Below, one piece after another: positions 7,776-16,770 of a stretch of DNA of 64,000 bases. The translations under genes and the position numbers were made by a program. Source of the stretch: Bacteroidales bacterium (GTDB lineage: Bacteria; Bacteroidota; Bacteroidia; Bacteroidales; UBA932). Location of the stretch: the NCBI GenBank assembly GCA_024691765.1, contig JAILNI010000006.1:1-64000 (forward strand). Direction: 5' to 3'. A model generated the notes under the pieces. The model searched no databases. It saw nothing but the letters and a program-made list of their open reading frames with translations, and was not told where the DNA came from. The number at the start of each line of letters is the position of its first letter. The stretch's first letter is position 1.

Positions 7776-9992
7776 ATGAACGCTTTATTCTATGCAGTTC
7801 CCGTAGCGTCGGTCATAGCACTGGCCTTCGCTTTCATTTTTTACCGGCAGATGCGCCGCGAAGACGAGGGAACTCCTACCATGAAACAGATTGCCCGTTA
7901 CGTCCGCGAGGGCGCGATGGCGTATCTCAAACAGCAGTACAAGGTAGTAGTGATAGTGTTCGCCGTGCTGGCCGTGTTCTTCGCCATTCTGGCGTACGGC
8001 TTCGGCGTACAGAATCCCTGGGTGCCCTTCGCCTTCCTCACCGGCGGTTTCTTCTCCGGCCTGGCGGGCTACATAGGCATGCGCACCGCCACCTTCGCTT
8101 CGGGCCGTACCGCCAACGCCGCAAGGCGTTCGCTCAACGCTGGCCTCAAGATAGCGTTCCGCAGCGGCGCCGTGATGGGACTCACCGTCGTGGGCCTCGG
8201 CCTGCTCGACATAGCCCTCTGGTACCTGGTGCTCAACGCCTGCATAGTTGAGGCTTCCGAGGCGCAGAAGCTCGTGGTCATCACCACCACCATGCTCACC
8301 TTCGGAATGGGCGCCTCCACCCAGGCCCTCTTCGCCCGCGTGGGCGGCGGTATCTACACCAAGGCCGCCGATGTGGGAGCGGACATAGTTGGAAAGGTCG
8401 AATCCGACCTCCCCGAGGATGATCCGCGCAACCCCGCCACCATAGCCGACAACGTGGGTGACAACGTAGGCGACGTGGCCGGCATGGGCGCCGACCTCTA
8501 CGAGAGCTACTGTGGCAGCATACTCAGCACCATGGCCCTCGGAGCCTCGGCCTTCTACGCCCTCGGTCCGGAGATGCAGACGCGCGCCATACTCGCCCCG
8601 ATGCTCATAGCGGCCGTCGGCGTGGTTCTTTCGGTGCTCAGCATCTATACCGTCCGAACCAAGGAAGGCGCCGGCATGGGGCAGCTCCTCAAGAGCATGA
8701 GCTTCGGCACCAACATGGCAGCCATCCTGAGCGGCGTCGCCACCTTCGGCATCCTGGCACTGGTGTTCGGCACCGGCAGCAGCGACTGGTGGCACTTCTC
8801 CTGCTCCGTCGTGGCGGGCCTTATCGCCGGCGTCGTGATAGGAAAGGCGACCGAATACTACACTTCGCACTCGTATAAACCGACCCAGAAGCTTGCAGAG
8901 GCTTCCAAGACGGGCCCGGCTACCGTCATCATCGGAGGAGTCGGACTCGGCATGGTGTCCACCGCCATTCCCGTGATAGCCATAGTCTGCGCCATCGTTC
9001 TGGCATATCTATTCGCCATAGGCTTCGATGTGCAGAGCATGATGACCGCGGCCTCCCTCTCCAAGGGCCTCTATGGTGTGGCGATTGCGGCCGTGGGCAT
9101 GCTCAGCACCCTCGGCATCACCCTCGCCACCGACGCTTACGGTCCCATTGCCGACAACGCCGGCGGCAACGCCCAGATGAGCGAGCTGGATCCCGAAGTG
9201 CGCGAGCGCACCGACGTGCTCGACGCCCTCGGCAACACTACCGCGGCTACCGGAAAGGGTTTCGCCATAGGCAGTGCGGCCCTCACGGCCCTTGCGCTCC
9301 TCGCGTCCTATATCGAAGAAATCAAGATCGCTCTCGAGCGTACCGGCGAGAAGATAGTCTCCGTGGCGGGCGACATGATAGCCGCCGCCGACGCCAGCAT
9401 ACTCGACATCCTGAACAACTACCACGTTTCGCTCATGAACCCGACGGTTCTCGCTGGCGTGTTCATCGGAGCCATGATGGCCTTCCTCTTCTGTGGACTC
9501 ACCATGAACGCGGTGGGACGCGCCGCCTCCAAGATGGTGGTGGAAGTACGCCGTCAGTTCCGCGAAATCAAGGGCATACTCACCGGCGAAGGCACTCCCG
9601 ACTACAAGCGCTGCGTTGAAATCTCCACCAGGGCGGCCCAGCACGAGATGCTCGGCCCGGCCCTGCTGGCGATTGCGGTTCCCGTTGTGGTGGGCATAGT
9701 CCTTGGCGTGGCCGGCGTTCTCGGACTGCTCATAGGCGGCCTGGGCGCTGGCTTCGTGCTTGCCGTGTTCATGTCCAATTCCGGCGGCGCCTGGGACAAT
9801 GCGAAGAAGTTCGTGGAGGAAGGGCATTTCGGAGGCAAGAATTCCGAATGCCATCACGCAACCGTCGTGGGCGATACCGTGGGCGATCCCTTCAAGGACA
9901 CCAGCGGCCCGTCGCTGAACATACTCATCAAACTCATGAGCATGGTCTCCATAGTCATGGCCGGCCTTACCGTAGGATTCCATTTACTGTAG
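7776..9992 (+). CDS. hppA: Membrane-bound ion-pumping pyrophosphatase
   Basis: This 738-residue polytopic inner-membrane enzyme hydrolyses pyrophosphate and pumps H+ and/or Na+. The catalytic signature DVGADIVGKVE is at residues 199-209, followed by EDDPRNPATIADNVGDN at about 214-230. The residues that decide K+ dependence are A490 and G493 (GNTTAATGKG), the pattern of the K+-dependent subfamily, rather than Lys/Thr. Many K+-dependent members, including ones from Bacteroides, transport Na+, so sodium pumping is possible (inference). It has its own promoter after the ribosomal operon and is followed by nagB-like 4 nt later. Confidence 0.96.
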   Translation: MNALFYAVPVASVIALAFAFIFYRQMRREDEGTPTMKQIARYVREGAMAYLKQQYKVVVIVFAVLAVFFAILAYGFGVQNPWVPFAFLTGGFFSGLAGYIGMRTATFASGRTANAARRSLNAGLKIAFRSGAVMGLTVVGLGLLDIALWYLVLNACIVEASEAQKLVVITTTMLTFGMGASTQALFARVGGGIYTKAADVGADIVGKVESDLPEDDPRNPATIADNVGDNVGDVAGMGADLYESYCGSILSTMALGASAFYALGPEMQTRAILAPMLIAAVGVVLSVLSIYTVRTKEGAGMGQLLKSMSFGTNMAAILSGVATFGILALVFGTGSSDWWHFSCSVVAGLIAGVVIGKATEYYTSHSYKPTQKLAEASKTGPATVIIGGVGLGMVSTAIPVIAIVCAIVLAYLFAIGFDVQSMMTAASLSKGLYGVAIAAVGMLSTLGITLATDAYGPIADNAGGNAQMSELDPEVRERTDVLDALGNTTAATGKGFAIGSAALTALALLASYIEEIKIALERTGEKIVSVAGDMIAAADASILDILNNYHVSLMNPTVLAGVFIGAMMAFLFCGLTMNAVGRAASKMVVEVRRQFREIKGILTGEGTPDYKRCVEISTRAAQHEMLGPALLAIAVPVVVGIVLGVAGVLGLLIGGLGAGFVLAVFMSNSGGAWDNAKKFVEEGHFGGKNSECHHATVVGDTVGDPFKDTSGPSLNILIKLMSMVSIVMAGLTVGFHLL

Positions 9993-9996
9993 CATA

Positions 9997-11928
9997 ATGA
10001 AACACTTCACTGTTCCCGAGGACGGGGGCCTCATCAGAAAAAACCTTCCGGAAGACATACTTCACGGTTACGACAAGATATACACCGACGTTTATGCCGA
10101 CTCGACCGAGGGCAGCCGCGCTCTTGCAAAGGAACTGATTGCGGAAATCGAAGCCTTCGCAAAGGCCAATCCGGGAAAGCTTTACCGCCTGGGCCTCACC
10201 ACCGGCTCGACTCCGGTCTCGCTCTACAAGGTGCTCTCAAGGCTCCATCGCGAGGGCAAGGTGAGTTTCCGCCAGGTTGAGATCTTCTCGATCGACGAGT
10301 ACTACCCCAGTACTCCCAAGGACCGCCAGAGCCGCAACTACAAACTGCACCAGGAGCTGCTGGACAATATCGACGTGCTCCCCGAGAACGTGCACGTCCC
10401 CGACGGCTCCGTGCCGCACGAGAAGATAGGCGAGTACTGCCGCGAGTTCGACGCGAAGGCCATGGGGCTCGACATGCTCATCATCGGCATAGGCGAACAG
10501 GGGCAGGTGGGCTTCAACGAGTCCGGCTCCTCGGAACAGAGCCGCACCCGCACCGTGCTGCTTTCCTACGCAAGCCGCAAGCGCCAGGCCCGCAACTTCA
10601 ACCACGACCCGCTGGCCACCCCGAAGGAAGCCATAACCATGGGCCTCAAGACCATGCTTTCCGCAAAGAAGGTCGTGCTCATGGCCTGGGGCGAGAACAA
10701 GGCCGAGGTGGTTCAGAAGATAGTTGAGGGAGAGGTTACTCCCGACGTGCCCGCCAGCTGCTTCCAGCACCATCCGCACGTGAAGATGTATGTCGACGAG
10801 ATGGCGGGCAGCAACCTCACCCGCGTGATAGCTCCGTGGCTGATAGGCCCCTGCGAATGGACTCCCAAGTTCCGCCGCAAAGCCGTCATCTGGCTCTGCC
10901 AGCAGGTTAACAAACCCATACTCAAGCTCACCCACAAAGACTATCTGCAGAACTCCCTCGAGGAACTCGTGGACGCCGTGGGCAGCTACGACAAGGTGAA
11001 CATCGAGGTCTTCAACGACCTTCAGCACACCATCACCGGATGGCCGGGAGGCAAGCCGGGCGCCGACGACAGCACCCGTCCCGTGGCCTCCAAGCCCTTT
11101 CCCAAGACCGTGCTCGTGTTCAGCCCGCATCCCGACGACGACGTCATCTCCATGGGCGGAACTCTCATCCGGCTCCAGCACCAGGGTCACAACGTGCACG
11201 TGGCCTATGAGACCTCGGGCGACGTGGCCGTTCACGACAGCGTGGTGATGCAGCACATCGACGCCGCCTACCAGCTGGGTTACGGCGACCGCCGCGCCGA
11301 AGTGCAGGCGGTTATCGACAGCAAAGTTCCCGGCGAACCGGAATCGCGCATGCTGCTCGACATAAAGGCCGCAATACGCCGCAGCGAGGCCCGCGGGGCC
11401 GACCATTCCTTCGGCATGGACGACGACCACATCCACTTCCTCAACCTCCCGTTCTACGAGAGCGGCGGAGTCACCAAGAACCCCTGCAGCCAGGTGGATA
11501 TCGACATAATCAAGGAACTCCTTACCAAACTCCGGCCCGACCAGATTTACATGGCCGGCGACCTTGCCGACCCGCACGGAACCCACCGCGTGTGCACTGA
11601 AGCCGCGCTCGAGGCATTCCGTCAGCTGGATGAGGAGGGCGCGAAGTGGACTGCCGGCTGCACCATCTGGCTCTATCGAGGCGCCTGGATGGAGTGGGAG
11701 CTCGCCCGTGTGGACATGGCCGTTCCGCTCAGCCCCGACGAAGTAGTGGAAAAGCGTCACGCCATCTACCGCCACCTCTCGCAGAAGGATATAGTTCCCT
11801 TCCCGGGAGAGGATCCGCGCGAGTTCTGGCAGAGGGCCGAAGACCGCACCAGCACCACGGCAAAGCATTACGACATGCTCGGCATGGCCGAATACCAGGC
11901 CATCGAGGTGTTCCTGAGACTGAAATAA
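9997..11928 (+). CDS. NagB-like / PIG-L (LmbE) deacetylase fusion protein
   Basis: The 643-residue protein joins a glucosamine-6-phosphate deaminase-like domain (about 1-300; GLTTGSTPVSLY, IDEYYPS with D100 equal to E. coli NagB D72) to a PIG-L/LmbE domain (about 365-643). The PIG-L metal motif HPDDD is at 378-382, with H527 and H530 later (PHGTHR). In the NagB half, E. coli D141 and H143 are replaced by Q168 and Q170 (GIGEQGQVGFNE), while E148 is kept as E175. This long form is common in Bacteroidetes and is usually labelled NagB. Deaminase activity is doubtful here; a de-N-acetylase role for the C-terminal half is better supported. Confidence 0.85.
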   Translation: MKHFTVPEDGGLIRKNLPEDILHGYDKIYTDVYADSTEGSRALAKELIAEIEAFAKANPGKLYRLGLTTGSTPVSLYKVLSRLHREGKVSFRQVEIFSIDEYYPSTPKDRQSRNYKLHQELLDNIDVLPENVHVPDGSVPHEKIGEYCREFDAKAMGLDMLIIGIGEQGQVGFNESGSSEQSRTRTVLLSYASRKRQARNFNHDPLATPKEAITMGLKTMLSAKKVVLMAWGENKAEVVQKIVEGEVTPDVPASCFQHHPHVKMYVDEMAGSNLTRVIAPWLIGPCEWTPKFRRKAVIWLCQQVNKPILKLTHKDYLQNSLEELVDAVGSYDKVNIEVFNDLQHTITGWPGGKPGADDSTRPVASKPFPKTVLVFSPHPDDDVISMGGTLIRLQHQGHNVHVAYETSGDVAVHDSVVMQHIDAAYQLGYGDRRAEVQAVIDSKVPGEPESRMLLDIKAAIRRSEARGADHSFGMDDDHIHFLNLPFYESGGVTKNPCSQVDIDIIKELLTKLRPDQIYMAGDLADPHGTHRVCTEAALEAFRQLDEEGAKWTAGCTIWLYRGAWMEWELARVDMAVPLSPDEVVEKRHAIYRHLSQKDIVPFPGEDPREFWQRAEDRTSTTAKHYDMLGMAEYQAIEVFLRLK

Positions 11929-11940
11929 GATTTGCAATAC

Positions 11941-12972
11941 ATGAAGAAGATTTTCCTTGCAGTACTGGCCATCGCAGCGGTGGCGTGCTCGTCAAAACCG
12001 ACAGCGACCATCCTGAAGGGCAGCGTTCCCGCAGAGGCCTCCGACAAGGTGGCGGTCGCCATTCCCGACATACAGTTCGACACCGTGGTGACTGTCTCCG
12101 ACGGCGCCTTCTCGCTCAGCCTTCCCGTTAACAAAATGGTCATAGGTAGCGTGAGCGCAGGCGGCCACGAAGCCCGTTTCGTTCCCGACGGAACCACCCT
12201 TACGCTGGTGTGGCCGGAGGACGAGGCTTCCGAACTGGCCATCAGGTCCTCTTCGAAAAAGAGCGTGACCGCACGCCTTGCCGCAGTGGACGAATGGATG
12301 GCCTGGTTTTTCGAGAACTATCCCAACGCCGAGGACCAGGACGCCGAGTTCGAGAAGTATGTGGCCAAGCTCAAGGAAATCGTAAAGGACAATCCCGACA
12401 ACGTGCTGGGACTCCTCGGAGTCACGTCCCTGCGCGGCCAGATCGACGCCGCCGAACTTATGGAGATAATATCTTCCGTGAGTCCTGAAATCCAGGAGAA
12501 TCCCGGAGTGGCGAAGATGAAGGCCGCCCTCGAATCGGCTCTCAGCACCGGCGAAGGCAGCATGTTCACCGATTTCGAGGTGGAGCAGCCCGACGGTAGC
12601 GTGAAGAAGCTCTCCGACTACGTGGGCAAGGGCAAGTACATCCTGGCCGACTTCTGGGCCAGCTGGTGCGGACCCTGCCGCAGGGAAATCCCCAACATAA
12701 AGGCCGCTTATGCCAAGTATCACGGCGATAACTTCGACGTGCTCAGCATTGCCGTGTGGGACAAGCCCGAGGATACCGCCCGCGCCCTTGCCGAAGAGAA
12801 GCTCCCCTGGCCGCAGATCGTGAACGCCCAGCGCATCCCCACCGACATCTACGGCATCCAGGGCATTCCGCACCTCATCCTCTTCGGCCCCGACGGCACC
12901 ATACTCCAGAGGGGGGAGAGCCTCCGCGGAGACAATATGGACCCCGCCATAGGCCGTTACATTGGAAATTAG
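11941..12972 (+). CDS. TlpA-like thioredoxin lipoprotein (DUF4369 + thioredoxin)
   Basis: A lipoprotein signal peptide (MKKIFLAVLAIAAVAC, lipid-modified Cys at 16) leads a 343-residue protein. An N-terminal beta-rich domain resembles DUF4369 (about 20-110), and a TlpA/AhpC-type thioredoxin domain follows (about 200-343). The redox pair is C243-C246 in FWASWCGPC. It probably acts in the periplasm as a thiol-disulfide oxidoreductase. ATG 11941 is chosen over an upstream TTG at 11932 because it gives a standard lipoprotein leader. Its end overlaps uvrC. Confidence 0.88.
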   Translation: MKKIFLAVLAIAAVACSSKPTATILKGSVPAEASDKVAVAIPDIQFDTVVTVSDGAFSLSLPVNKMVIGSVSAGGHEARFVPDGTTLTLVWPEDEASELAIRSSSKKSVTARLAAVDEWMAWFFENYPNAEDQDAEFEKYVAKLKEIVKDNPDNVLGLLGVTSLRGQIDAAELMEIISSVSPEIQENPGVAKMKAALESALSTGEGSMFTDFEVEQPDGSVKKLSDYVGKGKYILADFWASWCGPCRREIPNIKAAYAKYHGDNFDVLSIAVWDKPEDTARALAEEKLPWPQIVNAQRIPTDIYGIQGIPHLILFGPDGTILQRGESLRGDNMDPAIGRYIGN

Positions 12973-14797
12973 GGATAAAATAAAACTTCTGCCGCATTCC
13001 CCCGGGGTCTACCGCTATTACGACTCCGAGGGAACGGTCATTTATGTAGGCAAGGCCAAGGACCTTCGCAAGAGGGTGGCCCAGTATTTCGTGGCGCCGG
13101 AGAGGCTCAACACCAAGACCCGCATCCTGGTGAGCAAGATCGCCGACATGCAGTACAGCGTGGTGGATTCCGAGGCCGACGCCCTGCTGCTTGAAAACAA
13201 CCTCATCAAGCAGTACAAGCCCCACTACAACATACTTCTCAAGGACAGCAAGACCTACCCGTGGATATGCGTCACCTCCGAGCCCTATCCGAGGGTGTTC
13301 CTCACCCGTCGGGTGGAGAAAGACGGCTCGCAGTATTTCGGCCCCTACAGCAGCGTGCTCCACGCAAGGGCCCTGCTGGACCTGTTCTACGAAACCTGGC
13401 CACTGCGGAGCTGCCGGCACAAAATCGATGCGGACACCGTGCTTCGCGGGAAGATACGCCCCTGCCTTGACATGCAGATAGGGAAGTGCCGCGGCTGTTG
13501 CGTCGGCAAGGTGGGAACCGAGGAGTACGGAAGCTGGATTTCGGCTATCGTCTCACTGCTGAAAGGTAATGTTGGAGAGGTTATCAGGGCGTTGGAGGTG
13601 CGCATGAAAGAGGCTTCGGCAGAACTCGATTTCGAGACGGCGCAGCTCTGCAAGGAGAGGGCGGAGCGGCTTCGCGGCCATTATTCCCGCAGCATCATCT
13701 CCGCCGCCCGCGAGCTCGAGGCCGATGTCTTCTCGCTGGTATCCGAAGAAGACATCCGGATTCCGGGGGGAAGTCCCCCACCGGAATCGTGGGGGAACTT
13801 CCTTCGAATACGGGGTGGCGCCGTGGTGCAGAGCCTGAACCTCGGATTCAAAGCGCGCATCGAGGAGAGCCGCGAATCGGTGCTGAGCGCCTTCATCGCG
13901 GAAATAGAAAGCAAGTTCGGCGCCCTCAGCCGCGAAATCATCGTGCCGTTCCTGCCGGACGTGGAGATTCCGGGAGTGAAGTTCACCGTTCCGGAACGCG
14001 GCGACAAGCTGTCTCTTCTGGGACTGAGCGCCAAGAACGCCTGGGAATACCGGCTCGGAACGCTGCGCCAGCGCGAACACTCCGACCCGGACGCCTTCCG
14101 CCGGAGCGTGCTGGAGGAACTCCGTACGGCGCTGGCCATGCCCGTCCTGCCCGAGCACATGGAGTGCTTCGACAACTCCAATATCCAGGGCACCAATCCG
14201 GTGGCTTCATGCGTAGTGTTCCGCGGGGGAGTGCCTTCGAAGAAAGATTACCGAAAATTCAAGATAAAGACCGTAGTGGGCGCCAACGACTACGCTTCCA
14301 TGAAAGAGGTGGTGAACCGCCGCTACAGCCGCATGCTCGCCGAGGCCCCCGACGACCTTCCTCAACTGGTGGTGATCGACGGCGGCAAGGGTCAGCTTGA
14401 ATTCGCATGGCAGGCCCTCTGCGAGCTGGGGATCCAGGACCGCCTGACCGTCGTGGGCCTGGCCAAAAGGCTTGAGGAGGTAATCCGTGTGGGCGACCCC
14501 TATCCCCTCTTCCTCGACCGGAACTCGCAGGCGCTCAAGCTCCTCCAGCAGATACGCGACGAGGCCCACCGCTTCGGCATCACCTTCCACCGCAGCCTCC
14601 GCAGCAAGGCCGCCGTGCATTCCGCCCTCGACGACATCCCCGGCGTGGGGCCGAAGACGGCCGAGCGCCTGCTTCTGCACTTCGGCAGCGTTGCCCGCAT
14701 AGCCGCTGCGAATCCGCAGGAATTGATTAACTTTGTCGGCCCGAAGCTCTCGGAACGCATACGTACTGCGCTCGCTTCGGAGGCAAATACCCAATAA
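12962..14797 (+). CDS. uvrC: UvrABC excinuclease subunit C, with in-frame insertion
   Basis: UvrC makes both incisions in nucleotide excision repair. The 611-residue protein shows a GIY-YIG domain (about 10-90), a Cys-rich link (CRGCCVGKVG), a UVR domain (about 205-240), the RNase H-like C-terminal nuclease (about 395-530; ECFDNSNIQG, VVIDGGKGQL) and tandem helix-hairpin-helix (about 550-605). The only usable start is TTG 12962, because a stop lies at 12950 and no ATG follows for about 60 codons. It overlaps the previous gene by 11 nt. Codons for about 266-280 (IPGGSPPPESWG) coincide with a GC-rich palindrome and look like an insertion. Confidence 0.95.
   Translation: MEIRDKIKLLPHSPGVYRYYDSEGTVIYVGKAKDLRKRVAQYFVAPERLNTKTRILVSKIADMQYSVVDSEADALLLENNLIKQYKPHYNILLKDSKTYPWICVTSEPYPRVFLTRRVEKDGSQYFGPYSSVLHARALLDLFYETWPLRSCRHKIDADTVLRGKIRPCLDMQIGKCRGCCVGKVGTEEYGSWISAIVSLLKGNVGEVIRALEVRMKEASAELDFETAQLCKERAERLRGHYSRSIISAARELEADVFSLVSEEDIRIPGGSPPPESWGNFLRIRGGAVVQSLNLGFKARIEESRESVLSAFIAEIESKFGALSREIIVPFLPDVEIPGVKFTVPERGDKLSLLGLSAKNAWEYRLGTLRQREHSDPDAFRRSVLEELRTALAMPVLPEHMECFDNSNIQGTNPVASCVVFRGGVPSKKDYRKFKIKTVVGANDYASMKEVVNRRYSRMLAEAPDDLPQLVVIDGGKGQLEFAWQALCELGIQDRLTVVGLAKRLEEVIRVGDPYPLFLDRNSQALKLLQQIRDEAHRFGITFHRSLRSKAAVHSALDDIPGVGPKTAERLLLHFGSVARIAAANPQELINFVGPKLSERIRTALASEANTQ
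13759..13800. repeat. Palindromic insertion inside uvrC
   Basis: GATTCCGG (13759-13766) pairs perfectly with CCGGAATC (13781-13788), and GGGG/CCCC around AAGT extends the stem. A second, overlapping pairing joins 13771-13781 (AAGTCCCCCAC) to 13789-13800 (GTGGGGGAACTT). The encoded residues have no counterpart in the usual UvrC alignment as I know it. This looks like a short palindromic repeat inserted in frame. Confidence 0.6.
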
Positions 14798-14798
14798 G

Positions 14799-15533
14799 AT
14801 GAAAGAAAAGACATTCAACAGCATATTCAACGCCTTCCTGCTGGTTGGCATGATAGTATGCGTCACGCTGGCCTGCGTGCTTAACCTTCAGAAACCCGAC
14901 GCCCGAGTCGCCCTTACGATACTCTCTTCCGTGGGGGCGCTGATGGGAGTGATCAGCGTGGTGCTCTCGGCCAACGGCAACCTCCTCACCTTCGTGTTCG
15001 GGCTGGTGGACGTGCTCATCTATTCGTATACCCTTCTGGACCAGAACGTTCCGATGACGCTCGGGCTGCACCTGTTCTACTTCCTGCCCATGGAATTCAT
15101 AGGCTTCTACGGCTGGCGCAAGCGCGGAGCTACCGCAAAGAAGGCGGTAAAGGCCCGCCGGCTGAGCGCAAAAGGCTGGCTGAACGTGGCGGCGCTCTTC
15201 GTGATGGTGTACGGGGCTGTGCTGGCAATCGCCTGGCTGATAGCCCGTTATCAGGGCAATGTAGCATGGGCGAAGATGGCCTTCGACAGCGCCGTCACCA
15301 CTGCCAACATAGTCGCGCTGGTGCTCATGACCAAGGCGTACATGGACCAGTGGTACCTCTGGACGCTGGTGAACGTCACATCCATAATACTCTGGATAAT
15401 AGTCCTCAGTTCCGGCGAAGGTTCCGAATACACGGTGGTCCAGCTCATCAAATACGGCTTCTACCTTCTTAACGGCCTCAACGCCATCCGTATCTGGCTG
15501 AAGCTCAGCGCGGAAGAGGAGGCCCTTGCATAA
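14799..15533 (+). CDS. pnuC: PnuC-family nicotinamide riboside transporter
   Basis: This 244-residue protein has about seven membrane segments. It holds the PnuC-type segments FVFGLVDVLIYSYTLL, PMEFIGFYGWRKRG and, near the C-terminus, LWTLVNVTSIILW. The family takes up nicotinamide riboside or related vitamin precursors by facilitated diffusion. ATG 14799, 1 nt after the uvrC stop, is chosen over an upstream in-frame start inside uvrC. Substrate could also be thiamine (PnuT-like); family is clear, substrate is not. Confidence 0.78.
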   Translation: MKEKTFNSIFNAFLLVGMIVCVTLACVLNLQKPDARVALTILSSVGALMGVISVVLSANGNLLTFVFGLVDVLIYSYTLLDQNVPMTLGLHLFYFLPMEFIGFYGWRKRGATAKKAVKARRLSAKGWLNVAALFVMVYGAVLAIAWLIARYQGNVAWAKMAFDSAVTTANIVALVLMTKAYMDQWYLWTLVNVTSIILWIIVLSSGEGSEYTVVQLIKYGFYLLNGLNAIRIWLKLSAEEEALA

Positions 15534-15605
15534 ATCGAATATTTTTATTTAATTTGCAACTTAGTTACATAAAAAAGAGAGTACTAATATCTAAATAAAA
15601 ATCTT

Positions 15606-15851
15606 ATGGAATACGAAGAGATCGTAAGCAAAGTGAAGGCCATCATCGTCGACAAACTCGGCGTGGAGTCCTCTGAAGTTACCGAAAGCGCCAACTTCAC
15701 CAACGACCTTGGCGCAGATTCCCTCGACACCGTCGAGCTCCTCATGGAATTCGAGAAGGTGTTCGGTGTCAAGATTCCCGATGAGGAAACCAGCGGCATC
15801 GCAACCGTCAAGGACGCAATCGACAAGGTAGCGGAAAAGCTCGGTAAGTAA
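15606..15851 (+). CDS. acpP: Acyl carrier protein
   Basis: An 81-residue acidic helical protein with the phosphopantetheine attachment site at S39 ([15 protein letters not shown]). It carries growing acyl chains in type II fatty acid synthesis. A 72-nt AT-rich gap upstream separates it from pnuC, and TTAATTTG in that gap is one mismatch from the -7 core. A strong terminator follows. It is not beside fabF here, unlike in many bacteria. Confidence 0.96.
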   Translation: MEYEEIVSKVKAIIVDKLGVESSEVTESANFTNDLGADSLDTVELLMEFEKVFGVKIPDEETSGIATVKDAIDKVAEKLGK

Positions 15852-15865
15852 ATTCAGACATCAAT

Positions 15866-15899
15866 AAAAACGGGTGGCCTTCAAGGTCACCCGTTTTTT
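15866..15899. terminator. Bidirectional terminator between acpP and the acyltransferase
   Basis: CGGGTGGCC (15871-15879) pairs with GGTCACCCG (15885-15893) with one wobble. AAAAA precedes and TTTTTT follows, so it can stop transcription in both directions at this convergent junction. Confidence 0.9.
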
Positions 15900-16770
15900 A
15901 TTCCTTTTCAGGCTCCGGAAGGGAATACACTGATCCTCGAAGCAGAGTTCGCAGTTCTTCAAGGGACGGGCAGGCGGAGATTTGCTCAGGGGTGATGATG
16001 TCGCCTACCGCAAAGCGTAGCGTCTTGCCGCTCTTGTTCACCACCTCGTGCGGCTGCCTCAGAAGGCGCACTTTCCAGCTGATGAGTCCGAGCTGGTAGA
16101 AGAAGCGGGAGTTGCCGTCGAAAATCCGTATCGGCACCACCGGCACTCCGGCTTTCCGGATGAACTTAATCATGGCCATGGGCCACTCGCGGTCGCGTAT
16201 GCGCGGTTCGCGGTACGTGCTGCCGTCGGGCATGTGAATCAGGGGCCGAGGGCCAAGGTTCAGGTCGGAAACGGCCCCGGCGGGGAAGAGCCCCAGGGGA
16301 TGCCCGTCCCGCACGTGCTCCATTGCCGCACGAATTCCGCCAATGCTTACCGAAGTGGGAGAGGTGCGTTCTTCGCCAGTGGGAGTGACGTGTATGAAAT
16401 TGTCTTCAAGAACCTTCAGTCTCTCAAGTATCTTGTTCACCAGCATCTTGTAGTCGGGCCGTAACTGCCCAAGAATGGCAATTAGAGTAATGCCGTCGAC
16501 AGTGCCTATGGTGTGATTGCTGACGGTAATGAACGGACCGTCTTTAAGAGCCAGAAGCTTCTCGTATCCGGTAATACTATAGTGGACGTCCTGGTTCTCC
16601 AGCCATTTGGCGGCCGCTTCGGGGCCGTGATACTGTTCGATTGCGGCATAGCTCTCCTCAACTTTGTCCACCTCGAACAGACGGAGCAGCCTGCGGGCGC
16701 GGGCGTGCCCCTTCTCCCCTCTGAACAGGGGGCTCAGGGATTCGAGTTCGGAAAGCTCCAGGAGGGCCAT
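15898..16770 (-). CDS. PlsC-like lysophospholipid/lipid acyltransferase
   Basis: This 290-residue protein has an acyltransferase core. The catalytic-type motif is NHTIGTVDG (H followed by D after five residues, one more than the usual four). The acyl-acceptor motif is LFPAGAVSD in place of the common FPEGTRS. The FPAG variant is seen in hemolysin/ornithine- or glycine-lipid acyltransferases of Bacteroidetes. It overlaps the stop of the upstream CDP-alcohol phosphatidyltransferase by 1 nt (TAATG), so the two are translationally coupled and likely act in membrane lipid synthesis. The exact substrate cannot be told. Confidence 0.78.
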   Translation of the reverse strand: MALLELSELESLSPLFRGEKGHARARRLLRLFEVDKVEESYAAIEQYHGPEAAAKWLENQDVHYSITGYEKLLALKDGPFITVSNHTIGTVDGITLIAILGQLRPDYKMLVNKILERLKVLEDNFIHVTPTGEERTSPTSVSIGGIRAAMEHVRDGHPLGLFPAGAVSDLNLGPRPLIHMPDGSTYREPRIRDREWPMAMIKFIRKAGVPVVPIRIFDGNSRFFYQLGLISWKVRLLRQPHEVVNKSGKTLRFAVGDIITPEQISACPSLEELRTLLRGSVYSLPEPEKE

